64,000 nt of DNA from Pyxicephalus adspersus (taxonomy: Eukaryota; Chordata; Amphibia; Anura; Pyxicephalidae), in contig NC_092862.1 of assembly GCF_032062135.1 (NCBI RefSeq), forward strand, positions 47,128,855-47,192,854, given 5' to 3'. Below the pieces are notes generated by a model. It saw only the letters and a program-made list of their open reading frames with translations, searched no databases and was not told the origin of the DNA. Shown here in pieces: positions 1 through 14,600 of the stretch. The translations under genes and the position numbers were made by a program. Within the stretch, counting starts at the first letter, position 1; every line of letters begins with the position of its first letter.

Positions 1-376
1 TGCCTCAACATAATATTAGGCAGTGTGATGTCAGTTACTGTAAAAAATCCTCACTGTGAGTTATTCACAAACAAAGCCAAAAAAAACTATACGGAGCCTA
101 GACATTGATTAACTTCTGGAGCAAGCTGTGCTTTGATATGAAAAAATAATCAACTGCAGAGTTTGTCTTGGTCATTAAAGAGTCACAAGATGGTACAGAT
201 CAGCTCAGCTCCTAAGATCACCCACAAGCTTAGCGGTGTTTAGCAAAACATTTCTTCTCCAAGTCATGCGAACCGCCCCCGTCAAACCTTCCTCCTGCAC
301 AGGAGAAAGCAGGGAAGCCCCGTTCGTATCTAGGAGTTGTCTGTATGTTGGATGTCCTTAACTTAGGGACTGCCTG
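1..376 (+). mobile_element. TA-flanked MITE, copy A (left end outside window)
   Basis: This is closely similar over most of its length to 10803-11138, including TTAGGCAG, the CTCACTGTGAGTTA segment and the terminal GGGACTGCCTG followed by TA. The left end is cut by the window edge. It looks non-autonomous; no coding potential is seen. Confidence 0.75.
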
Positions 377-961
377 TACTGATAAAATTGCTAATATTAA
401 TTGGCATTAAACATTAAATTTAAAACAACATAAGAATTCTCTCTATGTTCTCTTTGTGACGGCATCATTGAAAAACCACCATCTCCTTACAGATTTATTG
501 CTCAATAGTAGCTCTCTGATATTAGCAGTAGCTGTAAATTGCAAATCTCACCTACAGAACCAACTAAAATCTAGGACTGTGTCATGTTCAATTTAAAATA
601 TTTGTATTCAATGAGTGTACTATTACAGACCTGATTGTCATCTCTTGACAACATAAAAACAAGTCCAGCTGTTTAAGGGCTGCAGGAAAGATGGCCCAGC
701 AGGTTTGCATCTGGTTCTAAGAAACAGGTCATTCTTTTTGTTTTTTTTAAAGGAAGGAATATGGTCATTAATGGTAAACCGGACCCCCTTTAATATGAAA
801 TGAAATTTTTATTGGTCAAACACCAGTCCCTTGGAATGACAATATGCAAAATAAGGCCTTTTGATTTCTGCTGTGTCCCCAAATACCCTTAGATTTTTAT
901 TAAAGTTACATTATCTTTTGTGTGGAGTTTTAAAAATTTGTATTGATTTGTTTTGTTGTAG

Positions 962-1446
962 TCAAAACTGAGATAAATAATAAAAGGAAAAAGGAAAAAA
1001 AATCATGGAAAAGGAAGAGATATTTCAGGAGATATAAATGTGTACATCGCAAACAAAGAGCCAATGCTTCTACACTGACAGTTCAGGAAAAAGATGATGC
1101 CCCTGAGAACACTGAGAACTATAGAGAAGACCCGGAAAACGGCAGTAAAGGAAATCAATTTTTACCATCAGAGGAAGAGAAAAATTGTAACTCTGAAACC
1201 CAACAAACAAATGTTATCTCTGCAGTATTCCAAACCAATGTCCCCATCACTGAAAAAGAAAAGTTATCCCCTGAAGATGCTGCCGTAAGTAATTCAGTGG
1301 AGCAGATGGAAATAAAGGATTCAAAAAAGAAAACCACAGAGGCTGTAGAGGAAGAACAGACAACTACAGAAATCCATCCAAAGCCACAAAGTAAAAGAGG
1401 GCCTCGTCCAAACTACTTTGTTGCCATTCCAGTCACCAATGATCAG
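962..1446 (+). CDS. akap7: Exon: basic/acidic N-terminal region and domain start
   Basis: The acceptor is a T-rich tract ending in AG at 960-961 and the donor is CAG|GTATAT at 1447. The exon starts one base into a codon, so an earlier coding exon is required. The frame has no ATG until about residue 115. The exon encodes a Lys/Arg-rich segment (KRKKEKKSWKRKRYFRRYK) that looks like a nuclear-localisation signal, then about 110 low-complexity Glu/Lys/Thr-rich residues, then the opening strand of the 2H domain (RPNYFVAIPVTNDQ). Mammalian AKAP7 gamma also has a Lys/Arg-rich motif directly before its PNYF segment; here the basic cluster lies much further upstream. An internal GTAAGT at 1285 could act as a cryptic donor in phase 0. 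Confidence 0.8.
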
Positions 1447-4400
1447 GTATATGCCAGATATTGTAGTGATTACTTATATGTCAATGTTTATTACCTTATT
1501 CCACCCAACAATAAAACCAGCTTGAGAACAGAAGAGACCCCCTGTAAACACAGGTTGTGCTGAATACAACAGGTTTGCATACATTGCACTGATCATTGAG
1601 CAAGGTGTAAAGATTCAAAGTGTTTCTGAGCCTCAAAACAATTACTTCTATTACAAGTGTTCCTCACGGGTAAAAAGGTCATGAAATCTGACTACAAAAT
1701 CTGTATGGACATTTATGAGGAAATAAAGTCAGTGTAGATTTGGCCTTACTGGCTGGAAACCTCCCTAGCGGTCTAATTCTGTCCAAATTTATTTTTCATT
1801 GTAGGCTGTAATTCTTCGGCATACCTCACTGATATTTAATAAATTTATTATTAAATTTTAATAACAAAACATAAAAATCTGTAAAAAAAAAAAAAAAAAA
1901 ATTTAAACATGTAATGTAACTGTATAGTAGCATATATCTATATATATTGTATGAATATTTCTTTGTATTGGACTCAATATAGCTATTTTATATTGAATCC
2001 AACAGAAAATTATTTAAATTTCCCACCGATCCTCCCATCCACACCGACGCATGTATGTCACCTGGAAACCCCGTAGATCTTGTCTCTGTACTTCGCGGCT
2101 GGAGATCAGAGGAGCAGGACGTGTACGCCAGGGGACAGCAACGGAGCTAGGTAAGTGGGTTTTTTTTTTTAGTTAAAAGCGACCCTGAGTGTGACTCGGG
2201 ATTACCTCTTTTTGGATGTAAAATTCACAACGAGTCACACTCGGGATTACTACTAGGGGGGTTAAAGGACCCAAGGCTGGAGAAGATACACTCTCATCAG
2301 TAAAGCTGGGTGATCTAGCAAACCTGTAATGGATCTGGTCCAGGATTGAAAATATTTGCTAGCACTTGCTACCATAACTTATGAAAATGTATTATCTCCA
2401 GCCTTGAAGAACTTTAATAAATCAGACCCAATATGTTCATATACAATATGTTGTAAATACTGAAAAATAATCTTTGTTTTCATTGTGTCCCCTACATAAT
2501 TTTATAATATAATATGAATGAAAAACTACTTTACATCCCTTATTATTGGTGGTTATGATTATATGACAATGATTTTAATAACAGTTGAGCAAGATTGGGT
2601 AAATGGTTTAGGAGGTTTCCCAGACAAGATATACTTTAGTTAAAGGCAAAATGATTCCCTTTTTTTTAAAGAAAATTTGTTAAGATAGACACATAAAAGG
2701 TATTGTTTTTTTAAGTGAACATATCAAGATTTGTCCTCTTTGCTTTATTCCTTTCTCAATAAGCATTAGTTATTCTGCATTTGTTCTGGTTCAATTACTT
2801 TCTAAGTAGTATGTCTTTTTTTTATATGAAAAAAACTAGTTCAAGTATTTTGAGCTGGAGGCTTTAACTTGTGTTTTGAAAGCTACATGTTTATCCATGC
2901 CCTCCCTGTCAATGGGGTACCAACACAACTCTGTGATTTAACTGCATGGACAGCATTGTCATCTTTTGAAGAAAATGAAAAAAAATTGCATCTACTGTCA
3001 GGATCAGGGGTGATCAGAGGGTGCTCGGGAAATAAAAAAAAAAACTGCTAATGCCTGTGACATACTGCATCATATATCCTTATTTTTCTCATAGTTATAG
3101 TGATATTTCACATGAAATAACTTTGTATTCAGTTTAGTGGTCTCCATGCCATGATTTTTATCTGGAAGTATATTTCTAGTGCCATCTGCTGGATTAATGA
3201 GTTCTAGAACGCCCAAATATTAATGTCCAAAGCTTAAAGATGTGTTATGTTTTGATAGCATGTATTTTGGGTATACTAGTGATTTGTGATGGAAAGATAC
3301 TGTATTCTCCCCATTTTACTAATAATATCAACAAACTCTTTAAACTCCTTTTAAATTTTTATGTAAAGATTGCACAAAGACATTGGGCCTGATTTATTAA
3401 AGCTCTCAAAGGCTGGAGAGGATACACTTTCATCAGTGAAGCTGGGTGAATTTCTTCAAAGTCATTTGCTATTTTTTTAGCAAATGTTTTCAATCCTGGA
3501 ACAGATCCATTTCCAGGAAAGACAGATTTCTTTAACATTCTGGTATCCATGCTAGGTACAGAACTTGTAGCCAAACACATCTTGTACAAAGGAGAAACTT
3601 CTCTATACTATCTGAAGGCTCAAACCTTTTCATCCATGTCTCTCGAGGTACCTAACTATCAGTAAAGCTACCTTTAGAGAATACAGCAAAAACCCAGATT
3701 CTTATAAATTGTGGATATTTATCCTTCACAGCATTGATCTTTCAGGGTAGGTATGGATTTTTTCAGCTTATTCTAGTTTGGATTGTTCTTGGGTTAGCAG
3801 TTTAGGGCTTAATTTATGTGTCCTTGACTAAAATGTATATACATTAGGACAATCTAGTATATAACATGGTTCCCTGCTGTCCTCAGTCACTGAAAGGTAC
3901 CAAATAAAAAAAATGGTACTGCCTGGATCCAGTGGATTATACGATAATTTTCATTTTTTAATTCAAGGAATGAAGTACTCAAAGCACTCAGAAGCCAATG
4001 TTCCTCAGATTCAGAAAAGCCTTTTTTTGCCTTCTGCATGCCTACATTAGGTTCCTGCCCACATTTTTCAGATTACCATTCTCCAACATGTGGCCCCATG
4101 CTGAAAGAAAGTAAATGTATAACACATACTGTACATCTGCTGTCAGGTTCATATGAAGAATAATGCCTCCACCTGCCTGAATACTGTATATCAGTCCAGG
4201 GTTCAGGCACTTGTTATGTTGGCTAACAGCTTGACCCCTAGCTGACATTTCTGAATGGACAAGGGAAAGAATTCAAGTGTATTACAGCATACACTGCTAT
4301 TCCTGATAAGTAACACTACTCTAATATAAGATCTTAAGCATGAATATATTCTAATTCTTGCAAATGTTTATCTAAGAAAAGTCCAATTGCTATATTTCAG

Positions 4401-5625
4401 AAGATATTTTCATTAGTTGAAAGACCTGAAATAAATCTAGGACTGGTTATGTAAGAATATGTGTCATAGCTGGAAGATAGCAGAAGTTTCTTGCATATGT
4501 GCACAAACCAATAAGCCCGGAGACAATTTTCATAGAAATGCAGCTGAATGTTCATTGAGTGATTAAAATAACAACCATCATGGACAATCTATAAAAATTT
4601 AGTTTGTGTATATAGAATACAACAGAGAGAGAAAGAGGCTTTTTGTGGCTCTGTATATTACAAGTATACAAAAATTATATAATACAATGTAATACAATGA
4701 AAATATACAATCTTATAGTGGCACATTTGTAGGACCCTTCCTCCTTCTGTATTACATTCATACAATGGGGGGGGGGGGGGTTTTTTTCTTCAAAACTAGA
4801 CAANNNNNNNNNNNNNNNNNNNNNNNNNNNNNNNNNNNNNNNNNNNNNNNNNNNNNNNNNNNNNNNNNNNNNNNNNNNNNNNNNNNNNNNNNNNNNNNNN
4901 NNNNNNNNNNNNNNNNNNNNNNNNNNNNNNNNNNNNNNNNNNNNNNNNNNNNNNNNNNNNNNNNNNNNNNNNNNNNNNNNNNNNNNNNNNNNNNNNNNNN
5001 NNNNNNNNNNNNNNNNNNNNNNNNNNNNNNNNNNNNNNNNNNNNNNNNNNNNNNNNNNNNNNNNNNNNNNNNNNNNNNNNNNNNNNNNNNNNNNNNNNNN
5101 NNNNNNNNNNNNNNNNNNNNNNNNNNNNNNNNNNNNNNNNNNNNNNNNNNNNNNNNNNNNNNNNNNNNNNNNNNNNNNNNNNNNNNNNNNNNNNNNNNNN
5201 NNNNNNNNNNNNNNNNNNNNNNNNNNNNNNNNNNNNNNNNNNNNNNNNNNNNNNNNNNNNNNNNNNNNNNNNNNNNNNNNNNNNNNNNNNNNNNNNNNNN
5301 NNNNNNNNNNNNNNNNNNNNNNNNNNCTACGAACGATCGTGTCGTTATCTGTATGTACAGGATCGGTGCTATACGATCGTTCGTAGATATCGTGCAGGAT
5401 CGTTTGTCGTTCGTTTTCCAACGATAATAATTGGAAGTGTGTATGTAGCTTTAGTTTGTATGAATACCGCGATTGTTTAGGAGATTACACAACATGCTTT
5501 TCTTTTTTGGTGGTTACTGCTTAAAACTCCCGTTTGAGCATTACGGTAATCATAATACATCTAGAGTGTGTTCCTATATATTCAAGATTGTGCCGTCATA
5601 TGTTTTTATTCATGCTAGTGTGCGC

Positions 5626-5684
<59 letters not shown>

Positions 5685-8600
5685 GTGCTCCAGTTTTTTT
5701 TTTTGTGGTAAAAAAGGTTTTCACTGTGCTAGACTCTTTAAATTGAAAACTCTTTAAATCAAACTGATTACCAACGCACAACAGATACCAATAGGCTTTA
5801 TAGTGGCCAATCTTGGATTGTTATGTCATATTTAAAAACTGATAATATTGTTGCACAACAGGCTGTGACAATAAAGAAATAGATTTTAGTTTTTAAATGC
5901 ATGCTTCCGTGGCAGAATACATGACAGCTTTGTGAGGTAGGCAACTAATGTGTGAACATTCCTACTGTTTCTGAATGTCTTTATTATGCTGGTAATGCCA
6001 GTAAGTTCAGTTCAAACAGTCTTTCCACTAAACTGTAAAATTGCTTATGCTCTTTAGTTCTCCCTTTCTGTATTCCATTTAGCTTCAAGACATCCTTTTT
6101 TATTTTTTGGCATAAAAATTTTATGTTATATTAGGATGAAATTATATTTAGCATTGGACATTTTATCATAAAAGATCCTCAAACTGTATCAGAAACTGGT
6201 GCCATTTTTCTTGAGTTAGGATAGACTTTATTTTTCTTTTGTCAAGAGATAAAAAAGAAAAGGTGATAAAGCTTTTAAAATAACTCTATCGTGCACAAAA
6301 AATAGATATTTAAAGTTTTGATTAACCAAGGTACTTTTGAGGTAATGTAGGGTAATATATTATTTCTGTCGTTTTGGATTCGATTTTAGATTGAAACCAG
6401 GAGATTTCTATCTTCTGTTATGGGAAGGAAGCACAAAGTATTTTAGGAAGACCCTCTCTTCTCATGAACTTGTTATATTGACTATATTAAACATTGACTT
6501 CCTTAAGAAAGGCGCTAGCTGGTCTTACATTATTGAGGATGTGAAAGTGCCAAGCTTGGGTTTTAAATATTGGGCACATTAGCTTGGAAGCATCTGCTGA
6601 TTTTGTCGGGAAAGATTTGTGGACCTTTGATGTCGTCAAAAATGTCCTTTTAACGTTTAGGTGTACGCAAAAAAAGAGTCTCTGTTATCCTTATACCGGG
6701 TTGTGTGTTTTTTTGCACCTTTGTATTTTAACAAACTGGGCATTCACTATGCATCTGATCCAAGTATGCCATATTTTGTTGCTTTAGAAGGATATTCAAT
6801 GGTGTCTCGGCCATGGATGTGAATATACTATTGTGAGCATAACAAAACCTATTCATGAGGATAAAATGCAGTGTTCAATTCAATTACAGTTAAATACGTG
6901 TGGCTACTTTAAGGCTATTCAGAATCTGTTGCAGGCTGTGATTTTCTTCTTGTGCCAGAAAAGTTCTTGGGTATATGTTGAGCATACTGTTTAGTGTTAA
7001 ATATGCTACTAATCATCCTACAAACCCTCATTAAGGAGAGATGTAGTTTGAAGCTGTGGATTCCACTAGGTATTGTCAGTTTATATAAAGTTTAACTGGC
7101 CCTGATTTATTAAAGCTCTCCAAGGCTAGAGAGAATTCACTTTATATCAGAGAAGCTGGGTGATCCAGCAAACCTGGAATAGATCTAGCAAATGATTTTA
7201 AAAAATCGATTCCATGTTTTCTGAAATTTTGTATCCTAACAGTCCTTTCTGCCTGGACACGGTGACCCTTCCCTAGTTGGCATAATAATATACCTTCTTT
7301 TGAGGATGCCCATGTTTAAATGGCTAGGTCAGGGCTTTCCCTATGCATACCTTTACCATTCTTGAAAGTTTTGGTCTACAAGCAACTACTTTTTTAAGAT
7401 TCCCTAAAATGTATGGCAAAAAAGATTAGATTTAAAGAGGAATACTTTGATTTACTGTTAAAGGAATTGGAAGTATTGTTTGTATCATGCAATTTAATCC
7501 ATCCAATTTTATTAATGCAACATTCTGTGCATGTATTTAACTGTGTATATTACAATTTTTCTAACATTTATTTTATACACTGGTATTGTATGTTCACTTT
7601 GCTGCCAAATTGCAATAGTTTTTTCAGTTTCAGTAATACAGCTCTGCATATGCATGTTTATCTATTTTATTTTTTTTATTAATTGAACTTGATAAACTTG
7701 TGTAAACCTGTAACTACATGTTCAGTGTATTATTATTATTTTTTTTAATTATGAACAGCTTTTTCACAAATAAATTGCAAGCTGTGGCCAGGTAATACAA
7801 AGCAACTGGAAATGTAATTTTTCAAGTAGAAAAAGCAGAATAAGTGAAAAACCCGGCAAGGTCTGCCCTTTCCTACAAAAAAAGGGCATTTTTACAAATG
7901 ATATTTTTATTTTCCTAAAAGACTTCAGAAGAAAATATCTACTTATCTGGAAAATTAAAAAGAAGAAAGAATTCTAATTTTTAAAGTTTCTCTAGATAAA
8001 TTAATGAATTCTAGTGTAAGAGTTAAGAATGTCGTACTTAATTTCTTTTTTGGTTGTCTACTTCCAACCAGTATTTTTAATGCATAAATGTTTTTTTGTA
8101 GATATTAGATTTAATTGAAGATCTTCAAGAACATATTGTTTCAAAGGAGCCTAAACTAATGAAAGCTCTAATACCAGCAGAAAGAGTGCATCTAACAATC
8201 TTAGTTGCACATCTGAAAGGTGACGAAGAAGTTAAAAGGTAAGAATGACAAATATCAATATGGAATTTGTATATAAATGCAGAAGGGTTATCATATCACA
8301 CCATATGAAAGATAAATCTTGGAGTTAAATGCTGACAATTTTACAAGGCAAAAGACACGGTAAGCTGTGGAATGGCAAAACTTCCCCTCACCTCACTAAG
8401 GGCTGTCTTGGTTCAATGGACCTGATTCATCAAAGCAATCAAAGGCTGGAGAGGATACACTTTCATTAGTGAATCTGGGTTGTCCAGCAAACCTGGAATG
8501 GATTTCTTAAAAGTTCCTTGCTATTTGTTAGCAAATGTTTTCAATCCCGGACCAGATCCATTCCAGGTTTGCTGGTTCACAGAAGTATATCTGATTTAGT

Positions 8601-11600
8601 CTTGGAGAGCTTTAATAAATCAGGGCAAATGTTGGAAGGACAAAAACCAAAAAACTTCCCCAAAACCGATCCTAAAAAAGGATGTGTGGTGCAGCATATG
8701 TTTTGAATTAGGTACTCCTCTTTATTGAGGAGCCAGATACCAGTTATCATCTGAGAGAAATGAGTACGTGGGTAACAATATTTATACTCCTCAGAAAGGG
8801 ATAAATGTACATAAAGACATTTAATAATGCTTCTGAAAGTTCACGCTAATCAGGTTGCCCAGTAATATAAATTCACATCATATTCCCCCATTGCACCCTG
8901 CAGTCCTGATTCACCTGGGTGTGTCAATCACCTGTGACTCTCTAAAGAAATCTCTAACCCAAGCTGAATCAAAATTTGTTTTAAAAAACTTGGTTGTGAC
9001 AGATTTGCAGTGGGTTCTGACCAACATGAGGTGGATATGTGCACTATGATGTGGCAAAATGGTATACATATATTATATATAATGACAAGTGTACAATAGG
9101 CAGGAGACACCAAGCAGGCCACGGTAACAGTGCTTTGTTCTGCTTTGTGCTGTGTTGTAGTCACAAAATTCTTCCTTAGCGTAGATACTGAGTGAATCCT
9201 GTAGATTCCTATAACGCTCTTACTTAGCTGGCCAGGTCCAGCCGTTAGCCAATATTAGTAAAATACCTGACTGACTTTGTGTCTCAAATCAGCCCAAATC
9301 CAGAGATAAAACAGGTATGCTTGAAGAGTTTCAACCTATGTCTGCATTACCTAAAACCTCCCATTCAATAAATCTGCTGATTTGTGAACTTGCTGTATTG
9401 TCATGATCTGTTTACCAACCATATTCCATATACATCTAAATCAACAAGACTAAAGAGTTGATGCTCTGTATTACTAGCATGGGCAATGTGATCCGTTCTA
9501 AAGTGTTTTGTCTCATCCACATAGTAGGAAGTGCTTTTTCACCCTAAAATTGTTACTAAAAAACATGGAGAAAATATATATAAAGAGATTTTTCTGGCTG
9601 CTGTAATAGCAGTAGCTCTTGTACTTGATTGTTTAGATGCAGTTTTCTTCTCAAGGATAAGAAAACTAGAATTGCATAGACACTGCTGACAAAACATTCC
9701 ACACACTGCTTTCTATTCAGTGTCCTGTCTTATTGTGAACCACAGATTTTGAAAGTAGATATAAAGAACTGTGTCCTTAAAATACCTGCTTTATTATTGT
9801 TATTATTCACTTCTACCAGGGCGGTCTTAGCATTACAACAAAGCAAGGAAAAAGTAGAGAAACTACTGCAAGGTGAAACACTGAAACTATCACTTCATGG
9901 TATTGGACAGTTTAATAACCAAGTACTGTATATAAAGATTACAGAGAATGTACAGGAACTGCTCGTTCGAATTGCAGGTAATGGAATATCCCAGAGAACC
10001 AAGCATTTGTACAGCTTTTTTTTTCCAAAACTGTCATCAGAATATCTCACAAATAATCATTTTGTATGACAGTCATTTAAAAAGTGTATCCAATACTTTG
10101 CCCATATGGTACAGTAATTATCTTATGAATATATTACCACTCCCATGGCCCTGAAATACACATGCAGTTTTTTTTAAAAAGAAAACCTGCTCTCACAGGT
10201 GCCTTCAACATACACTTCCCATATGCTTGCCTAAAAGCTGTCCTACAAATAATTCAAAGTCCATTATTTAACTGTTCATGACCAGTTGTACGTGTGACAC
10301 TTTGCAAGAGTCTGTGAGTGGCTGGGATAATTTTAGTGCACATTTGCAGTAAATGAGAAAGTTTTTCATCTTTCATTGTATTTGATGCACCTGCTAGCAT
10401 TCACAATGTATAAAAGGTTTTTTTAGCTGATCCTTGCAATAGAGGCAGCCACAGCAGAACCATGTAGCTTTGAAACGGCGCACAGTGCATAGATGGCTAT
10501 TTTACATATGTAATTCTTTTATATGAAAGTGTTTCTTTTAAATACCCAATCGGACATAACATGGCGAATATACAGTAAACCTCTAGTTATCCAGCACAAG
10601 GATTGGTAGATTCCGAGTAAATGTAGTTTCTAGTTGCTCAGGAGGTTACTCTTAAAAATTGGCTGAACTAATTCTAAACCCCATATTATACAGATAGTCC
10701 CAGGGTTACATATGAGGGTAGGTAGGTTTGTTGCTAAGTTGAATCTGTATGTAAGTCAGAACATGTATATTTTTTAATAAATACAATAAGGACAGATGTT
10801 TGTCTCAACATATTATTAGGCAGCATGGTGTCAGTTACTGTATAAAATCCTCACTGTGAGTTAATCATACAGCAAAAAAAAACTTTATGGAGCTTAGACA
10901 TTCATTAACCGCTGGACCAAGCTGTGCTTTGGTGTGCAAAAAGTAACAACCGCAGAGTTTGTCCCGGTCATTAAAGGGTTACATGAGGTTACAGATCAGC
11001 TCAGTCTTTAGGATCACCCACAACCTCAGCTGTGTTTAGCAAAAAGATTTCTTCTGAAAGTCATGCAGGTTCTGCACACAGCTGTTCATATCTAGGAGGT
11101 GTCTTTATGTTGGATGTCCTTAACTATGGGACTACCTGTACGATACCATAAACTGTATTATAGAAATAGAATGTCCCACAAAAAGCACAGGGCAGTATAA
11201 TGGCATCAGTAGAGTTCCTAAATTTGGATGCTTTTGGGCACTGGGAACACACAGGAGCAATAGGTGCTACAAAGTGTCGGCTTAGTGATGGCATGGTGTG
11301 CAAAGTTTAACTTCTAATTAATATTTTTAATTTTATTAGGTCACATGCCACTTGCTTGAGCTCCAGAAACTGGGGAGTTTACTGTACTTTTGAATACAAT
11401 TTAGTAGCCAAATAAACTTTTAGGATCAAGCAAACTTATTTATTTCTATTAAGTAGGCAGACTCACCAAATGTTGGGTTATCTAAGTGAACTTATTCATG
11501 ATTTATTTTTAAACAAGGTGACTGATTCTTCCACTAAGAGCCAGGGGATGTAAAGTGAATTTGCAAAGTGCCAAAGACACATTTTGCACAGCTGCCTGGA

Positions 11601-14600
11601 TTGAATATGATCATTGTATAACTTCCATGATATTAAAAATATATTCCCTATACACTGTTACTTAAAAATACTAATGTCTCCTAGGATTTTATTTACAGTG
11701 TTCTCTATTTTTTAACAGAAGAAGTGACAGAATGTTTCATACGTAATGGTGTGGATCTTACTGGAACCAAAGCTTTTAATCCGCATTTAACTTTCCTGAA
11801 GCTTACAAAGGCTCCATTTCTACGAAGAAAGGTAAATATTATTATTTCTATAGGAGTCAATCTAAAGGACACAACTAATTTAAAACTTGTAACAGTTTAG
11901 TTATTGCTTTCTGTAATATACACAAAAGTGTGTCACTAGAGTTCATGGAACTCCAAGTTTTTCAGCTTGTCTCCTACATACATAAGTGAAGGTGTGGATT
12001 AAAGCAGGTGTGGAAAGCTAACAGCTGATCTTTAGAATGTACACAGTGGAATTAGAGTTTAATAGACCATACAGGCAGAGGATGGGAGAAGGATTTTACA
12101 CAGCCTTTCCTTGTCTAGATGTGATTAAATGAAAAGCAAGCCTACTTGTTCAACTGTCCATATGAGGCATGCTGACATGGCAAAGATGTTCAGTTGTTCT
12201 ACCTAACATCAAAGGTAGAATATCAAATAATCGTTGACTATTGAACAAATGTTGGTATTGGATTTGGTTGTTGCTGCTTGTCAGAAATTATATTTCTTCT
12301 TAGTGCTCCAGTATTTCAATACGATGCTATCAAAAACAAAAATATCCACAGTTTTAAAAAAATACTATTATAAGAATATATTTTTTTTAATTTGAATGGT
12401 TCAGAGAAGGAGGTGACATTATGTTTGAGTCCATACAGACAAAAACAGGAAAATTAGGTTACAGTGCACATAGGATCACCCAGGTTGGTTTCAAACTGGA
12501 AAAAATGCTTTGCCTAGATTTTTTTTGTACAAAGCATTAATCAGTAGATCATGACTTCTGTCTACTGTTCAGAGTAATGATTTGGATATAATGGTGGGGG
12601 TATGTTACTTTAGCCCCATAGACCATATGAGCATTATTAAGTTCTACTGTATATGTGAATATTGTGACTGATAAAAAGTGTTATTAAATAGATTTATTAT
12701 AGTGCCGATTTAGAAAGATGTATATTTTTGTAAGATTTATTTTATAAAAGATTTTTTTTTAAAAAAGTGTTATTTTGGATAAATTACTGGGTTAGCATGG
12801 CTAGTGATTGTCCTTTTTTGCATATAGTATAATAATTCTTTAATTTTAAGCATAGAAGAACCCCCTGATAGCCTGATTGCTCATTCTGGCATGTTCTAAA
12901 AATAAAGGTTTAGAATCTTAGGAATTCATTTAATTTTAATACATTTATCCTTAACATGTACCCCCCCCCCAAGTCTTACATATACCAGTCCCCATCTCCT
13001 TCAAGATCTTTCCTGTGCACCCTACTATACTGCTGGTTCCAGGGCACCAAGCCAGGCCTTTCTTCTTTTTGGCAGCTACGATATTCATTTATTTCTATGA
13101 AAAGGTTATCCATTAATAAATCGTATGGTGGATAGCTTTAAGTAAACAGATTTTGTGGCATACATTCATAAAGGAAGGAAACTTCCTGACTCCCAAAACC
13201 TAAAAGGAAAGGGTTAACTGTAAAATTACTTAAATTTATGGCCCATGTGCATTTTTTGTGATCAAGCAGAAAGAAAGCTAATCTAAAGTACTTAGGACAC
13301 AAATATAAAAATATAGAAAACAAAATATTAGCAATTTATTTTCTGCTAACTAACATAGATTGTTAACCTGAAAATACAACTATGACTGGTATTTTAGGCT
13401 AGGTAATTGCTTTTTTTTTTTTTTTTTTTTAGAATTGTTTTATAAACTTTCCAACATCACCAATTCTGGAGTGAGCACAATTTTGCTATAAAAATAAATA
13501 TTGCATAGGTGTAGACTATTTTTTCCAGTATGTTTTATTGCAATATTAGAGATTATACCTCATTAATGATGTGATCATTAGTTCAGGACTGCTCTTGGTG
13601 AAGTATTTAAACTGAAATTTAGAGACTCCCAGCTATCATCAGGATAAAGCTTGCAGAATTTTAAGACATAAATATATGTAGAATATTCCTTGCAAGTTAT
13701 TGGCCAAGACCAATAACATAATTTATAGACCGTAAAAGTAACTGATATGTATGGTATTGCTCTTCATTCTCATATAACACACCTTTTCAATAATAAAAAA
13801 AATAGTCTATGCCAATGAAAACCAAAAGAAGTATTATAATATTGAGATGTGACATTGTTTTGTCCTGGAATTGTTTTTAGTTTATTATTTTCCAGGGATG
13901 ATCATGATGAAGAATTCCTTAGTAATATGTAGCTGAAGAGGTGCCATCTAGTGGTCATTTAACAATATTATTCTTACATTTTAAAAATTCATATTAATGG
14001 AGTGGGGTAAATTAGAAACACTCTTTTTCAGACTAATGGTTTTCCTTTGCAGCATTTTACATTATTTTTTATTATTGAATAGATATATATGATAGGCAAA
14101 TCTGTTTACACATTTTCTCATTTTCCATTAATTTATGTAATAGGATCACCACTTTAGAATAATGGTATAAATACACCACAATTCAAAAAAGTATATTTCC
14201 CTGCTATAAACTGTGTAGCAGAAATTAAGCTCTTAATAGTAAGTAAGTAGTAAAAATACAGAGCAAGAAGATGATTCTTTCCAAAGGCACTTATTTGCCA
14301 GATGCATAATTAAAATTAAAAATGCAAAACATTATATTATTGTTTACTCGCATTATAAATGTCATCGTCTATGATAAATGTCTATGATTACATGCCACAT
14401 ACTATGACACACCACTAACCTTCTTTTCTGGAACATACTATACAAAGTCCTATAGTATAATAAAATCACATATACATATACAGATATACAAAAATACCAT
14501 ATTTGTATATCTGAGCAAGATAAAAATCAGAACACTGCACTACTAAAACCTTGGTCACCCACTATAATTTTTATGCTTGTTTAGTAATACAATGATCACA

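Larger units (their letters stand above)
1447..8101 (+). other. akap7: Intron 1 of the visible gene
   Basis: This 6.7-kb GT-AG intron contains a piggyBac-type MITE (1760-2261), three foldback MITE copies, a 523-base gap, a half-known MITE next to the gap and an AT microsatellite. ORFs inside it (for example around 7413-7682 and 6391-6787) have no recognisable domain, and I treat them as chance. Confidence 0.75.

Noticed and set aside
943..961. Upstream extension of the first exon (ICFVVV) as coding sequence
   Set aside because: It is the T-rich acceptor tract read through; the apparent start is TTG and the AG at 960-961 is a good acceptor.
4675..5427. Long ORFs on both strands across the gap
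   Set aside because: They consist mostly of unknown bases; the ends are short AT-rich translations with no domain.
5473..5781. Overlapping ORFs with IYIYIY repeats
   Set aside because: Translations of the AT microsatellite.
7413..7682. 89-residue ORF in intron 1
   Set aside because: Phe/Tyr/Leu-rich translation of AT-rich DNA, no splice context, no recognisable domain.
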